This document shows positions 37,301-45,173 of a DNA stretch of 64,000 bases, piece by piece. The notes below the pieces were generated by a model. The model saw nothing but the letters and a program-made list of their open reading frames with translations, ran no database searches and was not told where the DNA came from. The position numbers and the translations under genes were made by a program. Every line of letters starts with the position of its first letter. Positions within the stretch are counted from its first letter, which is position 1. The stretch spans positions 62,001-126,000 of the forward strand of contig JAEXFD010000048.1 in assembly GCA_023400405.1 (NCBI GenBank), read 5' to 3'. The stretch is from Pseudomonadota bacterium. GTDB taxonomy: Bacteria; Pseudomonadota; Alphaproteobacteria; Sphingomonadales; Sphingomonadaceae.

Positions 37301-37622
37301 GGCGGGCGAAATAGAGATCGGTCGAATCCGAGAAGATCGCGGTGACCTGGCTGAAGCCGTTGCGTGACAGGGAACGCGTGGTCTCCAACCCGGGAATGCC
37401 GGCGAGCGCCGTCTCGATCGGATAGGTGACCAGCTTCTCCATCTCGACCGGGGAGAGCCCGCGGTCGATGGTGTTGATCTGAACCTGCTTGTTGGTGATG
37501 TCGGGCACCGCGTCGATCGGCAGCTTGGTCAGCTGCCAGGCGCCGAGGCCCGCGACGGCCAGAAAGATGAAGAGGACCGCCCACCGTGCGCGCACGGAGA
37601 GCGCCATAAGACTTGCGATCAT
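34365..37622 (-). CDS. czcA: CzcA-type heavy-metal RND efflux pump
   Basis: A 1085-aa inner-membrane proton/metal antiporter of the HME-RND family. It has the N-terminal membrane helix, two large periplasmic loops and the TM4 signature DFGLIVDGAVIIIENCLARL, whose two Asp and Glu in this spacing mark divalent (Zn/Co/Cd) pumps; FSKTGTAEVATDPMPP is also characteristic of CzcA. It exports metal from periplasm or cytosol through CzcB and CzcC to the outside. czcB ends 3 bp upstream and DUF190 follows 12 bp downstream. The C-terminal tail is acidic. Confidence 0.94.
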   Translation of the reverse strand: MIASLMALSVRARWAVLFIFLAVAGLGAWQLTKLPIDAVPDITNKQVQINTIDRGLSPVEMEKLVTYPIETALAGIPGLETTRSLSRNGFSQVTAIFSDSTDLYFARQQVGERLTQAQENLPQGVQPQIGPVTTGLGEVVMYTVGYANPDGKGAKTADGQPGWQSDGSYLTPEGEKLTDEVAKAAYLRTVQDWIIRPQLRTVSGVAGVDSIGGYAKTFVVEPDPVKLSNYGISYSELGEALENANLAVGANFFNRAGEAYLVRADARIRSVEEIRNAVAATRGGVPITVGQIATVKVGGDLRTGAASMNGDEAVVGTALMLIGENSRIVARAVGDKLDQVAKTLPPGIKVQVVLDRAKLVNATVSTVERNLTEGAILVAGALFLLLGNWRAAIIAVLVIPFSFLMMAMGMNAFRVPGNLMSLGALDFGLIVDGAVIIIENCLARLAHRQEHEGRLLNLRERLEETMRASQEMIRPTVFGQAIILFAFAPLLMFTGVEGKTFSPMAITIMLALVAAFILAITLVPALVALLIRGRVAEKEVWLIRKSKERYLPLLDKAIARPWPFIVGGIAFFLAAVPAFGLLGSEFIPQLDEKNVALASTRVPSVSLDQSLAMQRKVEDAVRKLPEVELMFSKTGTAEVATDPMPPNVSDAFVILKPQDQWPAGVTTKEQVLARIEKAAGGQLGNLFEVSQPIQLRFNELIAGVRGDVAIKLYGDDLDKMSASANEIVRVLQGIRGAASVKADQTGGAPTLDVRFDRAAIARYGLTVKEVADTVSAAMGGRESGLLFEGDRRYEVAVRVPETTRANLDEVMALPVLLPQQEGQARRSIPLSQVAQIRFTDGLNQITRENGKRRVVIQMNLRDRDAGSFVDEAMAKVGQVKLPSGYYLEWGGQFQNLQAASQRLSIVVPICFAIIFGLLYLALGGLGRAAAVFLAVPLGLAGGVFTLALTGIAFSVSAAVGFICLAGVAVLNGLVVMTAIRERLEAGLALTEAIREGMAEKMRAVVMTGFVPAIGFVPMALAHGTGAEVQKPLATTVIGGLIAATILTLLVLPAIARVVLGVTEGRKPGTGEERDEDGDAAPQSEA

Positions 37623-37625
37623 CGC

Positions 37626-38789
37626 TTATTCCTCCTCACCGGCGCCCTTGCCGAGCTCGGCCTTGAGCAGGAATGCGTTGCGCGTGGCGACGGTCTGGCC
37701 GGCCTGGAGGCCGGACAGGATCTCGACCCGGCCGGCGCTGCGCTGGCCGAGCCGTACGGTGACCGCGCGGAAGCCCTGCGGCGTGCGCACGAACACGACG
37801 TCGCGGCCTTCCAGCGACTGGACCGCGTCCTCGGGGACCACGATCGCCTTGCTCATCGTGCCGTGCGCGGGGAGCAGCCGCACGCGCACCGCGAGACCGG
37901 GCTGAAGCCCTGCCGGCACGTCGAGCACCGCGGTGGCCGAACGCGTCTCGCCGCTGAGCGTCGGGGTGACGGCGCGGACGCTGGCTTCCACCGTGCGCCC
38001 GTCGGGCAGCTCGACTACGCCCTTGTCGCCGGGCGAGACGCGCTGCGCGTCGGCCGGCGCGATCGCCGCCTCGATCTGGATCTTGCTCGGATCGGCGACA
38101 CGGTACAGCTCGGTTTCGGGCTGGACGAAGGCGCCGAGCGACACCGCTTCGGCAGTGACGCGTCCCGATATCGGACTGGAGACGATCACGCCGCGGCCAT
38201 CGCGGGTGACCTTGGCGGCGCCGGCCGCGACCTGCGCGCGCCGGGCTTCCGCCGCGGCGGTTGCAGCCTCTGCCTGGGCCGTCTCGAGCTCGACGCGCGC
38301 CGAGACGCGCTCCTTGTAGAGATACTGCTCGCGCGCCAGCGCCTTCTGCGCCTGGACGACCTTGGCGTTCGCCACCGAGCGATCCGCGGCGATCTGCGCC
38401 GCATCGCGGCTCTCGACGATCGCGAGCGTCTCGCCGGCGCGCACCGGGTCCCCCAGCCGCTTGAACACGCGGCTGACCGCGCCGGCGGCACGCGCCGTCA
38501 CGATCGCCTCGCCCGAGGGCGCATGCGCCACGGTCGCCTGCGACACGATCTCGGCACCCAGGCCGCCGGGCTGCACCGTCTCGGTTGCGATCCCCGCCTG
38601 GCGAATGGCGTCTTCCGTCATCGCGACGCTATCGGTCGGCGCTTCAGCGGATTCTTCCTTCTTCGGCGCTTCGGCGCCGATCAGCGCCGTCGGCGCCGAC
38701 GACCATTGCGAGATGCCATAGCCTCCGAGTCCGGCGATCAGCGCAATGCCGGCCGCGCCACCGAGGAGGCGGATATTGTTGTTCGTCAT
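37626..38789 (-). CDS. czcB: CzcB-type periplasmic adaptor (membrane fusion protein)
   Basis: A 387-aa adaptor linking CzcA to the outer-membrane channel. It has an N-terminal membrane anchor (about residues 8-30), paired lipoyl-like halves (AGAVSRVFKRLGDPVRAGET and VIVSSPISGRVTAEAVSLGA) around a coiled coil (about 145-190), and a beta-barrel and C-terminal domain (VLDVPAGLQPGLAVRVRLLP). It overlaps czcC by 4 bp. Confidence 0.93.
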   Translation of the reverse strand: MTNNNIRLLGGAAGIALIAGLGGYGISQWSSAPTALIGAEAPKKEESAEAPTDSVAMTEDAIRQAGIATETVQPGGLGAEIVSQATVAHAPSGEAIVTARAAGAVSRVFKRLGDPVRAGETLAIVESRDAAQIAADRSVANAKVVQAQKALAREQYLYKERVSARVELETAQAEAATAAAEARRAQVAAGAAKVTRDGRGVIVSSPISGRVTAEAVSLGAFVQPETELYRVADPSKIQIEAAIAPADAQRVSPGDKGVVELPDGRTVEASVRAVTPTLSGETRSATAVLDVPAGLQPGLAVRVRLLPAHGTMSKAIVVPEDAVQSLEGRDVVFVRTPQGFRAVTVRLGQRSAGRVEILSGLQAGQTVATRNAFLLKAELGKGAGEEE

Positions 38790-40048
38790 CGATTGTCTCC
38801 GGTGGAAGCGGGCGCCGGCGCGGTCAGGCGCTCCAGTCGGGCCTCGGCATCATGATACGCGGCAAGCGCATCGACCGCGGCGTTGCGGGTCTCGGCGAGC
38901 GTGCGTTCGGCATCGAGCAGGACGAGTTGGTCGAACTTGCCCTGGCCATAGCCGAGCCGCGCGATGCGGGCGGCTTCGGTGGCCGCCGCCAGCGCCGGCC
39001 CGGAGGCGTGGACGCTGGCTGCAGCATTGTCGCGGTCGCGCCGGGCGATCGCGATATCCTGCTCGGCGTCGAGCCTGGCTGCCCGCTGCCTTGCCTCGGC
39101 CTGGTTGCGCTCGGCATTGGCCTGGCTGATCGCGGCGCGGCCGTTGTTGAAGAACGGCAGCGGCACCGACACGCCAAGTACCGCTGCGGTATCGCCCGTC
39201 GCCGACAGGCGCCGCGCGCCCGCGCTCAGCGTCAGGTCGGGCACCCGCTGGCTGCGCGCCAGCCGGACATTGGCGTCGGCGATCCGGAGATCGGCCCGTG
39301 CCGCCGCATAGGCGAGCGTGCCGTCCGCGGTCGGCCGGGCGTCCGGCCCATAGCTGCGCACCCGGTCGAACCAGCCCTGGTCGAGTGCGCCCGTCACGGG
39401 CTGGCCGAGCAGCAACCCGAGATTGTCGCGCGCGACCCGGTAGGCGCGCTCGGCGCGTTCCAGCCCGGCCTGCGCGTTGATCTGGGCGACCGAGGTGCGC
39501 TGCTCGTCGATCGGCGAGCTCTCCCCGACCATCACCCGGTCCTTCGCGACCCGCAGCGCCTCGTTGGCGATGCGCAGCTGGTCGCGCGCGATGGTCAGCC
39601 GCCGGTCGGCGGCGACCGCCTCGATATAGGCCTGGGTGACGCGCAGCCGGATATCGGCCCGCGTGATCGCCGCGTCCAGCTCGGCGCGCCCGATCCGCGC
39701 CTCGGCGACGCCGACCCGCGCGCCGCGCTTGCCGCCCAGCTCGAGCGGCATCGAGAAGCTGACCGTGGTCTCGGCCTGGTCGAACCCGCGATAGGGTCCG
39801 CTGCCGACGACATTTTCGGCCTCCGCAGACACCGACGGGTTGGGCCGAAGCCCCGCTACCGTCCGGCCCGCTTCGGCCGCGCGGATGCCTTGGGTTGCGG
39901 CCTCCGCCTGGGGAGAGGAGACGCCCGCCTGCGCGAGCGCCGTATCCAGGGTGAGGACATCACCCGCCTCTACAGACGGCGACGTCTGCGCCTGCGCCAC
40001 ACCGGCACAGGACGCCGCGGCGAGCAACGCCGCGACAAATCGATGCAT
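38786..40048 (-). CDS. czcC: CzcC-type TolC-family outer-membrane channel
   Basis: A 420-aa outer-membrane factor. A signal peptide (cleavage near VAQAQ) is followed by two outer-membrane efflux repeats, visible as long alanine-rich coiled coils around LRVTQAYIEAVAADRRLTIA and RIARLGYGQGKFDQLVLLDA. LPFFNNGRAAISQANAERNQ is typical of the second repeat. It is the first gene of czcCBA. Confidence 0.92.
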   Translation of the reverse strand: MHRFVAALLAAASCAGVAQAQTSPSVEAGDVLTLDTALAQAGVSSPQAEAATQGIRAAEAGRTVAGLRPNPSVSAEAENVVGSGPYRGFDQAETTVSFSMPLELGGKRGARVGVAEARIGRAELDAAITRADIRLRVTQAYIEAVAADRRLTIARDQLRIANEALRVAKDRVMVGESSPIDEQRTSVAQINAQAGLERAERAYRVARDNLGLLLGQPVTGALDQGWFDRVRSYGPDARPTADGTLAYAAARADLRIADANVRLARSQRVPDLTLSAGARRLSATGDTAAVLGVSVPLPFFNNGRAAISQANAERNQAEARQRAARLDAEQDIAIARRDRDNAAASVHASGPALAAATEAARIARLGYGQGKFDQLVLLDAERTLAETRNAAVDALAAYHDAEARLERLTAPAPASTGDNR

Positions 40049-40111
40049 CTATGAAACTCCTGACAAACCAGACGAGTCCCGCGCAGCTCAGGGCCGGCGG
40101 GCGTATGGCAG

Positions 40112-40447
40112 TCAGGCTTGCGGAGGGCGGAGAGCCGGGTCGGTGGTCGCGCCGTGCAGCTCAACCAGCTGGGCGAGGCCAAGCGGGCGGTCAATCGAAA
40201 CAGGGGCAAAGGTGGGCGCGCTCTCGAACGGGGCGGCGACCTGATGTCCCTGGCAGCCCGCGTGATGGTGCGGATAGCCCTTGTCGCCGTCCGCCGGTAC
40301 TTCGTCGCGGTCGCCCTCGACATGCCCGGTCACCGCGCTGGTCTCGACATCGATGCAACCGACCGGCTCCATCGCGTGCGCAAACGACCCCCAGCCGAGC
40401 GATACGACAACCGCCAGGCAAGTCAGGAAGGTGAGGATGCGCGCCAT
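40112..40447 (-). CDS. Small periplasmic CzcI-like protein
   Basis: A 111-aa exported protein (signal peptide to about AHA, residue 25). The mature part is short, with His/Cys clusters (YPHHHAGCQGHQVAAP) and a Cys near the mature N-terminus (VGCID), suggesting metal binding. It sits 63 bp upstream of czcC, the position of czcI in other czc operons, where it modulates induction. Assignment is by position, size and composition. Confidence 0.72.
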   Translation of the reverse strand: MARILTFLTCLAVVVSLGWGSFAHAMEPVGCIDVETSAVTGHVEGDRDEVPADGDKGYPHHHAGCQGHQVAAPFESAPTFAPVSIDRPLGLAQLVELHGATTDPALRPPQA

Positions 40448-40462
40448 CGGGACCGGCTCTTA

Positions 40463-41119
40463 TCAGCTATTCCCGCGCAAGGTTAGCGCTGATTGCTCCA
40501 CGCTGCCGGTAGCGCGCAACTCGGTGAGCGCCTGCCGCACGATCTGCACACCGCCGCCGATCCCCAGCGCCGCCATCACGCCGGCGACGATTAGGTCCGG
40601 CCAGGCGGTGCCGGTACCGAACACACCGGCGGCTGCAAGCACCACTGCGACGTTGCCGATCGCATCGTTGCGCGAGCAGATCCATACCGAGCGCATGTTC
40701 GCGTCGCCGCTGCGGAACCGGTAGAGCATCAGGGCGACACCGCCATTGGCGACAAGCGCCACCACCCCGACCACACCCATCATTTCGGCCTTGGGCATGG
40801 TGCCATGCCATGCCGCCCAGAGCGTCGCGGCCAGGACATAGAGTCCGAGCAGGCCAAGCGTGACGCCCTTGAGCAGCGCGGCGCGCGCGCGCCAGGCGAG
40901 CACCATGCCGGCGACGCCGAGGCTGATCGCGTAATTGGCCGAATCGCCGAGGAAATCGAGCGCATCGGCCTGAAGTGCCTTCGAGCCGCCGGCGATGCCC
41001 GCGGCCATCTCGGCGGCGAACATCACGGCGTTGACGCCGAGCGCGATCCACAGCGCGCGGCGCCAGCGCGGATCGACCGCAGGCTTCTTGTCGTCGCAGG
41101 CGCAGCTCGAACAGGCCAC
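40463..41119 (-). CDS. Cation diffusion facilitator-type metal transporter
   Basis: A 218-aa membrane protein with six hydrophobic segments, close to CDF transporters: GGSKALQADALDFLGDSANY (TM2, with Asp residues of the metal site) and NMRSVWICSRNDAIGNVAVV (TM5). The N-terminus is Cys-rich (ACSSCACDDKKP). The start is placed at GTG 41119, because AGGAGG lies 5 nt upstream and the ATG at 41155 falls against the MerR operator, where no leader could precede it. It lacks the C-terminal cytoplasmic domain of long CDF members. The divergent merR gene probably regulates it. Confidence 0.87.
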   Translation of the reverse strand: MACSSCACDDKKPAVDPRWRRALWIALGVNAVMFAAEMAAGIAGGSKALQADALDFLGDSANYAISLGVAGMVLAWRARAALLKGVTLGLLGLYVLAATLWAAWHGTMPKAEMMGVVGVVALVANGGVALMLYRFRSGDANMRSVWICSRNDAIGNVAVVLAAAGVFGTGTAWPDLIVAGVMAALGIGGGVQIVRQALTELRATGSVEQSALTLRGNS

Positions 41120-41159
41120 AGGTTCCTCCTCGCAAACTCCGAGTCGACACGCCATATGC

Positions 41160-41180
41160 ACCCTGTAGCAACTACAGGGT
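41160..41180. promoter_or_regulatory. MerR-type operator
   Basis: ACCCTGTAG and CTACAGGGT form a perfect 9-bp inverted repeat with a 3-nt centre, 6 bp upstream of merR and 40 bp upstream of the CDF start. Dyads of this size at this position are typical of ZntR/CadR/PbrR-type regulators and would serve both the divergent CDF/czc transcript and merR. Confidence 0.85.
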
Positions 41181-41186
41181 CAAGCG

Positions 41187-41588
41187 ATGACGGGACTGAC
41201 GATCGGACAGCTTGCGAAGGCCACGGCCACCCAGGTCGAGACGATCCGCTATTATGAGAAGATCGGCCTGCTGGCGGCACCACCACGGACGGCGGGCAAT
41301 TATCGCAGCTATGGGCAGCGCGAGCTCGCCCGGCTGTCGTTCATCCGGCGCGCCCGCGATCTGGGCTTCCCCCTCGACCAGGTCCGCGCCCTGCTCGCGC
41401 TTTCGGACGATCGTTGTCAGGACTGTGCGACGGTCGATACCATTGCCACCGAGCATCTGCGCGAGGTCGATCGCAAGATCGCCGACCTGACCGCGCTGCG
41501 CCGCGAGCTGAGCGCGTTGGTCGCCTCATGCAAGGGCGGCGCGATCGCCGAATGCCGCATTCTAGAAGCGCTTGCGCCGGCCACCTGA
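41187..41588 (+). CDS. MerR-family heavy-metal-responsive regulator (CadR/ZntR-like)
   Basis: A 133-aa regulator. The N-terminal MerR domain shows LTIGQLAKATATQVETIRYY and EKIGLLAAPPRTAGNYRSY. The dimer helix is followed by Cys residues at about 77 and 80 (CQDC), 113 (SCKGG) and 120 (AECRI), the kind of set that binds divalent metals in CadR, PbrR and ZntR. It is divergent from the CDF gene and starts 6 bp after the operator. It probably activates the Zn/Cd/Co module to its left. Confidence 0.92.
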   Translation: MTGLTIGQLAKATATQVETIRYYEKIGLLAAPPRTAGNYRSYGQRELARLSFIRRARDLGFPLDQVRALLALSDDRCQDCATVDTIATEHLREVDRKIADLTALRRELSALVASCKGGAIAECRILEALAPAT

Positions 41589-41613
41589 ACCCAGGCGACC
41601 GGCGCTCGCATCT

Positions 41614-42018
41614 TCATTGCTTTGTGATCGCAGTCACTTCGCCCCCATTGCCCTCGAGTTTCAGGTCGAACGCGACCTTGTCACCCACCTTCACGCTGTC
41701 GAGCAGCGCCGGGGCGGCCTTGAACGCCATCGTCATCGCCGGCCAGTTGGCCTCGGCGATCGGACCATGCTCGAGCGTGACCGTGCCTGCGGCCTTGTCG
41801 ATCGCCTTGACCGTACCGGTGGCATGAGCGGTCTTCGTCATCGGCATCGCCATATTGCCCATGTCGCCGGACATGTTGTCCATGCCGGCCATGCCGCCAG
41901 CGGTTTCGGCCGATGCGATATTGGCGGGAGCGGTCGCGTTGGTCGCCGCCTTCTCGCCACAGGCGGCGAGCAGCACGGCGAGGCCGAGCGCGGGGATCAG
42001 GTAGAGAGGCTTCATCAT
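41614..42018 (-). CDS. cusF: CusF-like periplasmic copper-binding lipoprotein
   Basis: A 134-aa exported protein with a lipobox (VLLAAC) in the N-terminal signal. A Met-rich linker (GGMAGMDNMSGDMGNMAMPM, about 42-61) precedes a CusF fold: GTVKAIDKAAGTVTLEHGPI, then NWPAMTMAFKA, whose Trp, Met and Met are the Cu/Ag site of CusF. Two ATGs (42018, 42015) are possible; the first overlaps cusA by 4 bp. It would deliver Cu(I)/Ag(I) to CusB. It is the last gene of the cus operon and is convergent with merR. Confidence 0.93.
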   Translation of the reverse strand: MMKPLYLIPALGLAVLLAACGEKAATNATAPANIASAETAGGMAGMDNMSGDMGNMAMPMTKTAHATGTVKAIDKAAGTVTLEHGPIAEANWPAMTMAFKAAPALLDSVKVGDKVAFDLKLEGNGGEVTAITKQ

Positions 42019-45000
42019 AGTCTCCTTTCAGGTTGAACGGTCGAGCGAGGGGATTGTGCTGCCTGCCGCTGCCGCATCAGCAGCCAGGCGGCGGGGATGA
42101 CGAACATCGAAAGCAGCGGCGCGGTGAGCATGCCGCCGATCATCGGCGCGGCGATGCGGCGCATCACCTCCGAGCCGGCGCCGCTGCCGACCAGGATCGG
42201 CAGCAGACCGGCGATGATCACCGCGACCGTCATCGCCTTGGGGCGCACGCGGTGCAGCGCCCCCTCGCGGACCGCTGCCTGGACCGCCTCCGCATCCGGA
42301 TCGGGACTGCGCTCCGCCAGCGCGTGGCGCAGATAGATCAGCATCACCACGCCGAACTCGGCGGCAACGCCGGCGAGCGCGATGAACCCCACCCCGGTCG
42401 CGACCGACTGGTGGTAGCCGAGCAGGTAGAGCATCCAGAACCCGCCGGTCAGCGCAAACGGGAGCGTGCCCATGATCAGCGCCGCCTCGCCCACCCGCCG
42501 GAAGATCAGGAACAGAAGCAGGAAGATGATCGCGAGCGTTGCCGGCACGACCAGCTTCAGCCGGTTGAGCGCGCGCTGGAGATACTCGAACTGCCCCGAA
42601 TAGGCGATCGACACCCCCGGCGAGAGCTTCACCTGCCGCGCCACCGCCCGTTGCAGGTCGGACACAACCGAGGCGAGGTCGCGCCCGCGGACATCGACAT
42701 AGACCCAGGTCGAGGGCCGCCCATTCTCGGTCTTGAGCATCGGCGGCCCATCGGCGATCGCGATCCTGGCGACCGTACCAAGTGTGATCTGCTGGCCCGA
42801 CGGCGTCAGCACCGGCAGGTCGCGCAGGGCGTCAGGGGTATCCCGCAGCTCGCGCGGGTAGCGGACGCTTATCGGATAGCGCGCCAGCCCCTCGACGGTC
42901 TGGCCGATCGTCTCGCCGCCGACCGCGCCCGAGACGATCGCCTGGACGTCGGCGATGTTGAGCCCGTAGCGCGCGGCCGCGGCGCGATCGATGTCGATAT
43001 CGAGATAGCGCCCACCGGTCAGCCGCTCGGCGAGCGCCGAGCTGACGCCGGGCACGGTCTTCGCCACGCCTTCCACGTCGCGCGCAATACGGTCGATCTC
43101 GGCAAGATCGCTGCCCGACACCTTGACCCCGATCGGGCTCTTGATGCCGGTCGCGAGCATGTCGATGCGGTTGCGGATCGGGGGCACCCAGATATTGGCG
43201 AGCCCCGGCACCTTCACCGCGTGGTCGAGCTCCTCGACAAGCTTCTCCGGCGTCATGCCCGGCCGCCACTGGTCGCGCGGCTTGAAGCGGATCGTGGTCT
43301 CGAACATCTCGAGCGGCGCGGGATCGGTCGCGCTCTCGGCACGTCCGGCCTTGCCGAACACGCTCTGCACCTCGGGTACGGCCTTGATCATCCGGTCGGT
43401 CTGCTGAAGCAGTTCGGAGGCCTTGGCCGCAGAAAGGCCGGGCAACGCCGAGGGCATATAGAGCAGATCGCCCTCGTCCATCGCCGGCAGGAACTCGCCG
43501 CCCAGCCGCGCCGCCGGCCAGGCCGTCGTCGCGAACACCAGGGCGGCGATCACCAGCACCGTCCTTGGCCGCTTAAGCGTCCAGTCGATCGCGGGCCGAT
43601 AGGCGGCGGTCAGCAAGCGGTTGACCGGGTTGGCCTGCTCCGACGGAATGCGTCCGCGGATCAGCCAGCCCATCAACACCGGCACCAGCGTCACCGACAG
43701 GATCGCTGCGGCCGCCATCGTCCAGGTCTTGGTGAAGGCGAGCGGCGCGAACAGGCGTCCTTCCTGCGCCTGCAGGGTGAACACCGGCACGAAGGACAGG
43801 GTGATGATCAGCAGGCTGAAGAACAAGGCCGGGCCGACCTCGATCGCCGCCTGGGCGATGACGCGCCAGCGCTCGGCACCCTTCAGCTTCTCGCCCGGAT
43901 GCGCCTCTTCCCAACGCTCGATGTGCTTGTGCGCGTTCTCGATCATCACGATCGCCGCATCGACCATCGCGCCGATCGCGATGGCGATGCCGCCCAGCGA
44001 CATGATGTTGGCGTTGACCCCCTGGAGCCGCATCACCACGAACGCGGCGAGCACGCCGAGCGGCAGCGTCACGATCGCGACCAGCGCCGAGCGGACGTGC
44101 CAGAGGAACAGCGCGCAGACGAGCGCGACGACGACAAATTCCTCGATCAGCTTGTGGGTGAGATTGTCGATCGACGCGTCGATCAACTGCGAGCGGTCAT
44201 AGGTCGGGACGATCGCGACGCCGGCGGGCAGGCTCTTCTTCAACTCCGCGAGCTTGCTCCGGACCGCCTCGATCGTGGTGCGCGCATCGGCGCCCGAGCG
44301 CAGGATCACGACGCCGCCGGCAACCTCGCCATCGCCGTCCAGTTCGGCGATGCCGCGGCGCATCTCGGGACCGACCTGGACAGTGGCGACATCGCCCAGG
44401 GTCACCGGTACGCCGCCAGCGCCGGTCTTGAGCGGGATCGCGCGGAAGTCGTCGAGCGACTTCAGATAGCCCGAGGCGCGGACCATATATTCGGCCTCGG
44501 CCAGCTCGACGACCGCCCCGCCCGCCTCCTGGTTGGCGCGCTGGATCGCTTCGACCGCCTGGCCATGGGTGACGCCGTAGCCGGCGAGCTTCACCGGATC
44601 GAGCACGACCTGATATTGCCGGACCATGCCGCCGATGCTCGCCACCTCGGCGACACCGGGCAGGCTCTTGAGCTCGTAGCGCAGGAACCAGTCCTGAAGG
44701 CTTCGCAATTGCGACAGGTCGTGACCGCCGGTGCGGTCGACCAGCGCATATTCATAAACCCAGCCGACCCCGGTCGCGTCCGGCCCGATCGCGCTGCGCG
44801 CCGTCTCGGGCAGTCGGCCCTGCACCTGGTTGAGATATTCGAGGACCCGGCTGCGCGCCCAATAGAGATCGGTGCCGTCGGCGAAGATCACATAGACGAA
44901 GCTGTCGCCGAAGAAGCTGTAGCCCCTAACCGTCCTCGCGCCGGGGACCGAGAGCATGGTGGTCGCCAGCGGATAGGTGACCTGGTTCTCCACGATCTGG

Positions 45001-45173
45001 GGTGCCTGTCCGGGGAAGCTGGTGCGGATGATCACCTGCGTGTCCGAGAGATCGGGCAGCGCGTCGATCGGCGTCGCGCGCACCGCCCACAGCCCGGCGG
45101 CGACCAGCGCCAGCGCGCCGAGCATGACGAACAGCTTGTTCGCGACCGACCATTGAATGAGGCGCGCGATCAT
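42015..45173 (-). CDS. cusA: CusA-type Cu(I)/Ag(I) RND efflux pump
   Basis: A 1052-aa HME-RND transporter. The TM4 signature IAIAIGAMVDAAIVMIENAH matches the monovalent-metal class, where the first Asp of the CzcA pattern is missing; GKAGRAESATDPAPLEMFET is another CusA hallmark. Met residues in the porter domain would pass Cu(I) or Ag(I). cusB overlaps by 4 bp upstream and cusF by 4 bp downstream, so the set is translationally coupled. Confidence 0.95.
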   Translation of the reverse strand: MIARLIQWSVANKLFVMLGALALVAAGLWAVRATPIDALPDLSDTQVIIRTSFPGQAPQIVENQVTYPLATTMLSVPGARTVRGYSFFGDSFVYVIFADGTDLYWARSRVLEYLNQVQGRLPETARSAIGPDATGVGWVYEYALVDRTGGHDLSQLRSLQDWFLRYELKSLPGVAEVASIGGMVRQYQVVLDPVKLAGYGVTHGQAVEAIQRANQEAGGAVVELAEAEYMVRASGYLKSLDDFRAIPLKTGAGGVPVTLGDVATVQVGPEMRRGIAELDGDGEVAGGVVILRSGADARTTIEAVRSKLAELKKSLPAGVAIVPTYDRSQLIDASIDNLTHKLIEEFVVVALVCALFLWHVRSALVAIVTLPLGVLAAFVVMRLQGVNANIMSLGGIAIAIGAMVDAAIVMIENAHKHIERWEEAHPGEKLKGAERWRVIAQAAIEVGPALFFSLLIITLSFVPVFTLQAQEGRLFAPLAFTKTWTMAAAAILSVTLVPVLMGWLIRGRIPSEQANPVNRLLTAAYRPAIDWTLKRPRTVLVIAALVFATTAWPAARLGGEFLPAMDEGDLLYMPSALPGLSAAKASELLQQTDRMIKAVPEVQSVFGKAGRAESATDPAPLEMFETTIRFKPRDQWRPGMTPEKLVEELDHAVKVPGLANIWVPPIRNRIDMLATGIKSPIGVKVSGSDLAEIDRIARDVEGVAKTVPGVSSALAERLTGGRYLDIDIDRAAAARYGLNIADVQAIVSGAVGGETIGQTVEGLARYPISVRYPRELRDTPDALRDLPVLTPSGQQITLGTVARIAIADGPPMLKTENGRPSTWVYVDVRGRDLASVVSDLQRAVARQVKLSPGVSIAYSGQFEYLQRALNRLKLVVPATLAIIFLLLFLIFRRVGEAALIMGTLPFALTGGFWMLYLLGYHQSVATGVGFIALAGVAAEFGVVMLIYLRHALAERSPDPDAEAVQAAVREGALHRVRPKAMTVAVIIAGLLPILVGSGAGSEVMRRIAAPMIGGMLTAPLLSMFVIPAAWLLMRQRQAAQSPRSTVQPERRL

